DNA of 64,000 nucleotides from Rhodobacteraceae bacterium Alg231-04 (lineage in GTDB: Bacteria > Pseudomonadota > Alphaproteobacteria > Rhodobacterales > Rhodobacteraceae), in contig FREY01000003.1 in NCBI GenBank assembly GCA_900143635.1, positions 511,220 to 575,219 on the forward strand, written 5' to 3'. Within the stretch, counting starts at the first letter, position 1. Each line of letters begins with the position of its first letter. The notes below the pieces were generated by a model that saw only the letters and a list, made by a program, of their open reading frames with translations, was not told the DNA's origin and did not search any database. This document shows positions 62,245-64,000 of the stretch, piece by piece. Both the position numbers and the translations under genes were made by a program.

Positions 62245-63231
62245 ATGTTGAATATTGCCATTCTGGGCTGCGGGCGGATCGGTCAGGTCCACGCTCGCGC
62301 CATCCGTTTCATGAATACGGCACAGTTGGTGGCTGTGGCTGATGCCTTTGAGGCGCCGGCCGCAGCACTGGCCACAGCCCATGGCGCTGACGTCCGCAGC
62401 ATCGAGGCAATCATGGCCAGCGATGATGTGGATGCCGTGGTGATCGGCACGCCCACCGACACGCATTATGACCTGATCCATGCGGCCGCTGCGGCGGGCA
62501 AGGCGATCTTTTGCGAAAAACCGGTGGATATGTCCGCTGACCGCATCCGCGACTGTATCAAAGCGGTTGAGGCGGCAAACGTACCATTTCTCACCGCCTT
62601 TAACCGCCGTTTCGACCCGAATTTCGCCAACCTGCAGGCGCGCCTTGCAACCGGCGAAATTGGCGACGCCGAAATCGTCACCATTCTGTCACGCGACCCC
62701 ACCCCGCCGCCACTGTCCTATATCGGTGTGTCTGGCGGCATCTTCCGCGACATGATGGTGCATGATCTGGACATGGCCCGCTTCCTGCTGGGCGAAGAAC
62801 CGGTCAGCATCTATGCGGTGGGCTCTGCCCTTGTGGATCCTGAGATCGGCAAGGCCGGCGATGTCGACACAGCCGCCGTGACCCTGACCACCGCCAGCGG
62901 CAAAATCTGCCAGATCTCCTGCTCGCGCCGGGCCACATACGGCTATGATCAGCGCATCGAAGTACATGGGTCGGGCGGCATGCTGCGGGCCGCCAACCAG
63001 CTGGAAAACACCGTCGAAGTGGCAAATGGCTCTGGGTTCTCCGCCGCCCCGGCGCAAAACTTCTTCCTGGAACGCTACGAGGCGGCCTATGCCCGCGAAA
63101 TGCATCACTTCGTTGAGGCGGTTCAAAACGGCACGGCCCCCTCGCCGTCGATCGACGATGGGCTGCGTGCACAGCTGTTGGCAGATGCTGCGCAACAATC
63201 AATGGACAGCGGTTTGCCGGTCAAAGTCTGA
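62245..63231 (+). CDS. iolG: Inositol 2-dehydrogenase IolG
   Basis: The 328-residue Gfo/Idh/MocA enzyme has NAD motif AILGCGRIGQVHARAI, the EKPVDMS lysine motif, GGIFRDMMVHDLDMARFLLG with the Asp/His pair, and ISCSRRATYGYDQRIEVHGS, all typical of inositol 2-dehydrogenase. It oxidises myo-inositol to 2-keto-myo-inositol. Last gene of the plus operon, followed by a strong terminator. Confidence 0.92.
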   Translation: MLNIAILGCGRIGQVHARAIRFMNTAQLVAVADAFEAPAAALATAHGADVRSIEAIMASDDVDAVVIGTPTDTHYDLIHAAAAAGKAIFCEKPVDMSADRIRDCIKAVEAANVPFLTAFNRRFDPNFANLQARLATGEIGDAEIVTILSRDPTPPPLSYIGVSGGIFRDMMVHDLDMARFLLGEEPVSIYAVGSALVDPEIGKAGDVDTAAVTLTTASGKICQISCSRRATYGYDQRIEVHGSGGMLRAANQLENTVEVANGSGFSAAPAQNFFLERYEAAYAREMHHFVEAVQNGTAPSPSIDDGLRAQLLADAAQQSMDSGLPVKV

Positions 63232-63258
63232 TCTCGCCGACAAGAAACCAACAATACA

Positions 63259-63284
63259 GGGGGCGTCGATTGACGCCCCCTTTT
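63259..63284 (+). terminator. Rho-independent terminator of the iol operon
   Basis: GGGGGCGTC (63259-63267) and GACGCCCCC (63272-63280) pair perfectly around GATT and are followed by TTTT (63281-63284), 27 bases after the iolG stop. Confidence 0.9.
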
Positions 63285-63341
63285 GCATCTGATCTTGTGG
63301 CCAGACGATTAGGGCGCGCGACCCCAGACGGCAGCAGGACG

Positions 63342-64000
63342 ATGACCCAGGCAAAACCATTCAACATAATGACCAAACCCATTGGTCCGCGCTGCAACAT
63401 TGATTGCACCTATTGCTACTACCTTGAAAAAGAAAAGCAATTTCCGGCGGAAAAGAAATTCCGCATGGCCGATGAGGTGCTGGAGTCCTATATTCGCCAG
63501 CTCATTGAGGCCTCGGTTGAGGCAGGAATGCCCGAAGCGCATTTCGCCTGGCAGGGCGGTGAGCCGACCCTGTTGGGGGTCGATTACTTCCGCAAGATTG
63601 TTGAGTTGCAAAAGAAATACCTGCCCGAAGGCATGAAGGTGTCAAACGCGCTGCAGACCAACGGTATCCTGCTGGATGACAACTGGGGCCATTTCCTGAA
63701 GGACAGTGGTTTTCTGGTCGGCATCAGCATCGATGGACCAAAGAAAGTCCACGACCGCTACCGGCGCACACGCTCTGACCTTGGAACTTTTGATGCAGTC
63801 ATGAAAGGGCTGGATGTGCTGCAACACCACGGGGTCGAGCATAACGCGTTGACCGTGGTGCAGCGGGCCAGTGGCGGCAAAGGCAAAGAAGTTTATCAGT
63901 TCCTCAAGAGCCTCGGGATCACTTTCATGCAGTTCATCCCGATCGCCGAACGCAACGGCACAGACGGGCTGGCCGGTGCGCCGCAGGTCGATATGGATCC
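63342..64000 (+). CDS. Anaerobic sulfatase maturase-like radical SAM protein (3' end outside window)
   Basis: The frame is open from the ATG at 63342 to the window end (219 codons). It begins with FNIMTKPIGPRC and the radical SAM cluster CxxxCxxC (Cys18, Cys22, Cys25, CNIDCTYCYYLEKE), then FAWQGGEPTLLG, SNALQTNGILLDD and VGISIDGPKKVHDRYR, all typical of anaerobic sulfatase-maturating enzymes (AslB/AtsB type) that make formylglycine. The SPASM domain would lie beyond the window. No sulfatase gene is visible on this side. Other rSAM/SPASM peptide-modifying enzymes share parts of the pattern. Confidence 0.87.
   Translation, partial: MTQAKPFNIMTKPIGPRCNIDCTYCYYLEKEKQFPAEKKFRMADEVLESYIRQLIEASVEAGMPEAHFAWQGGEPTLLGVDYFRKIVELQKKYLPEGMKVSNALQTNGILLDDNWGHFLKDSGFLVGISIDGPKKVHDRYRRTRSDLGTFDAVMKGLDVLQHHGVEHNALTVVQRASGGKGKEVYQFLKSLGITFMQFIPIAERNGTDGLAGAPQVDMD

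Overview
The window looks like a chromosome or large replicon of a marine roseobacter-type alphaproteobacterium (Rhodobacteraceae, Ruegeria/Phaeobacter/Leisingera-like). Evidence: high GC with strong third-position bias, a Paracoccus/roseobacter-style nos cluster, MttB-like methyltransferase next to dimethylglycine-dehydrogenase-like flavoproteins, TAXI-type TRAP transport, BKACE (DUF849) enzymes and a ureDABC-EFG cluster. The genus is inferred from gene content only. I saw no rRNA, tRNA, CRISPR array, insertion sequence or prophage.

Layout. 1-1.8 kb: end of an FAD amine-oxidase-like gene, a frameshifted DUF1365 gene and a DUF3833 gene. 1.8-6.9 kb: LysR regulator divergent from a non-pyrrolysine MttB-family methyltransferase and a DMGDH-like flavoprotein, separated by a GC-rich hairpin element. 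7.1-15.3 kb: denitrification cluster nosC-nosR-nosZ-nosD-nosF-nosY-nosL behind an FNR/NNR-type box and a perfect 10-bp inverted repeat; nosX is missing. 15.3-15.8 kb: non-coding, with a small cluster of DnaA-box-like 9-mers. 15.8-18.0 kb: tungstate importer tupBCA (minus). 18.4-21.8 kb: NAD synthesis operon nadABC. 21.9-25.5 kb: GT2/GtrA/methyltransferase/GtrII-like surface-glycan cassette (minus).

25.6-35.1 kb (minus): CaiB/BaiF CoA-transferase, YtcJ-type amidohydrolase, amidase, universal stress protein, fused TAXI-TRAP permease, its binding protein and an RpiR regulator. 35.3-39.8 kb (plus): a second DMGDH-like flavoprotein, BKACE and class III aminotransferase, divergent from the RpiR gene. 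Together these read as an import-and-degrade island for an unidentified nitrogenous carbon source. 40.0-42.1 kb: TetR regulator, then a LysR/PACE efflux pair. 42.2-47.8 kb: urease operon ureDA-x-BC-(DUF1127)-EFG with two small extra genes, one histidine-rich.

47.8-49.9 kb: UDP-glucuronate epimerase and an ExoY-type sugar transferase. 50.2-63.2 kb: inositol catabolism, with ABC importer, LacI-type regulator, two Gfo/Idh/MocA dehydrogenases, an inosose-dehydratase-like TIM barrel, iolD, iolC, iolB, a class II aldolase and iolG. Two matching operators (TTGCAACCGGTTGCAA type) sit in the two divergent promoter regions, so one regulator probably controls the block. 63.3 kb to the end: start of an anaerobic sulfatase-maturase-like radical SAM gene.

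Functions are assigned from recognisable motifs, lengths and context. Substrates of the transporters and of the 25-40 kb island are inferences.
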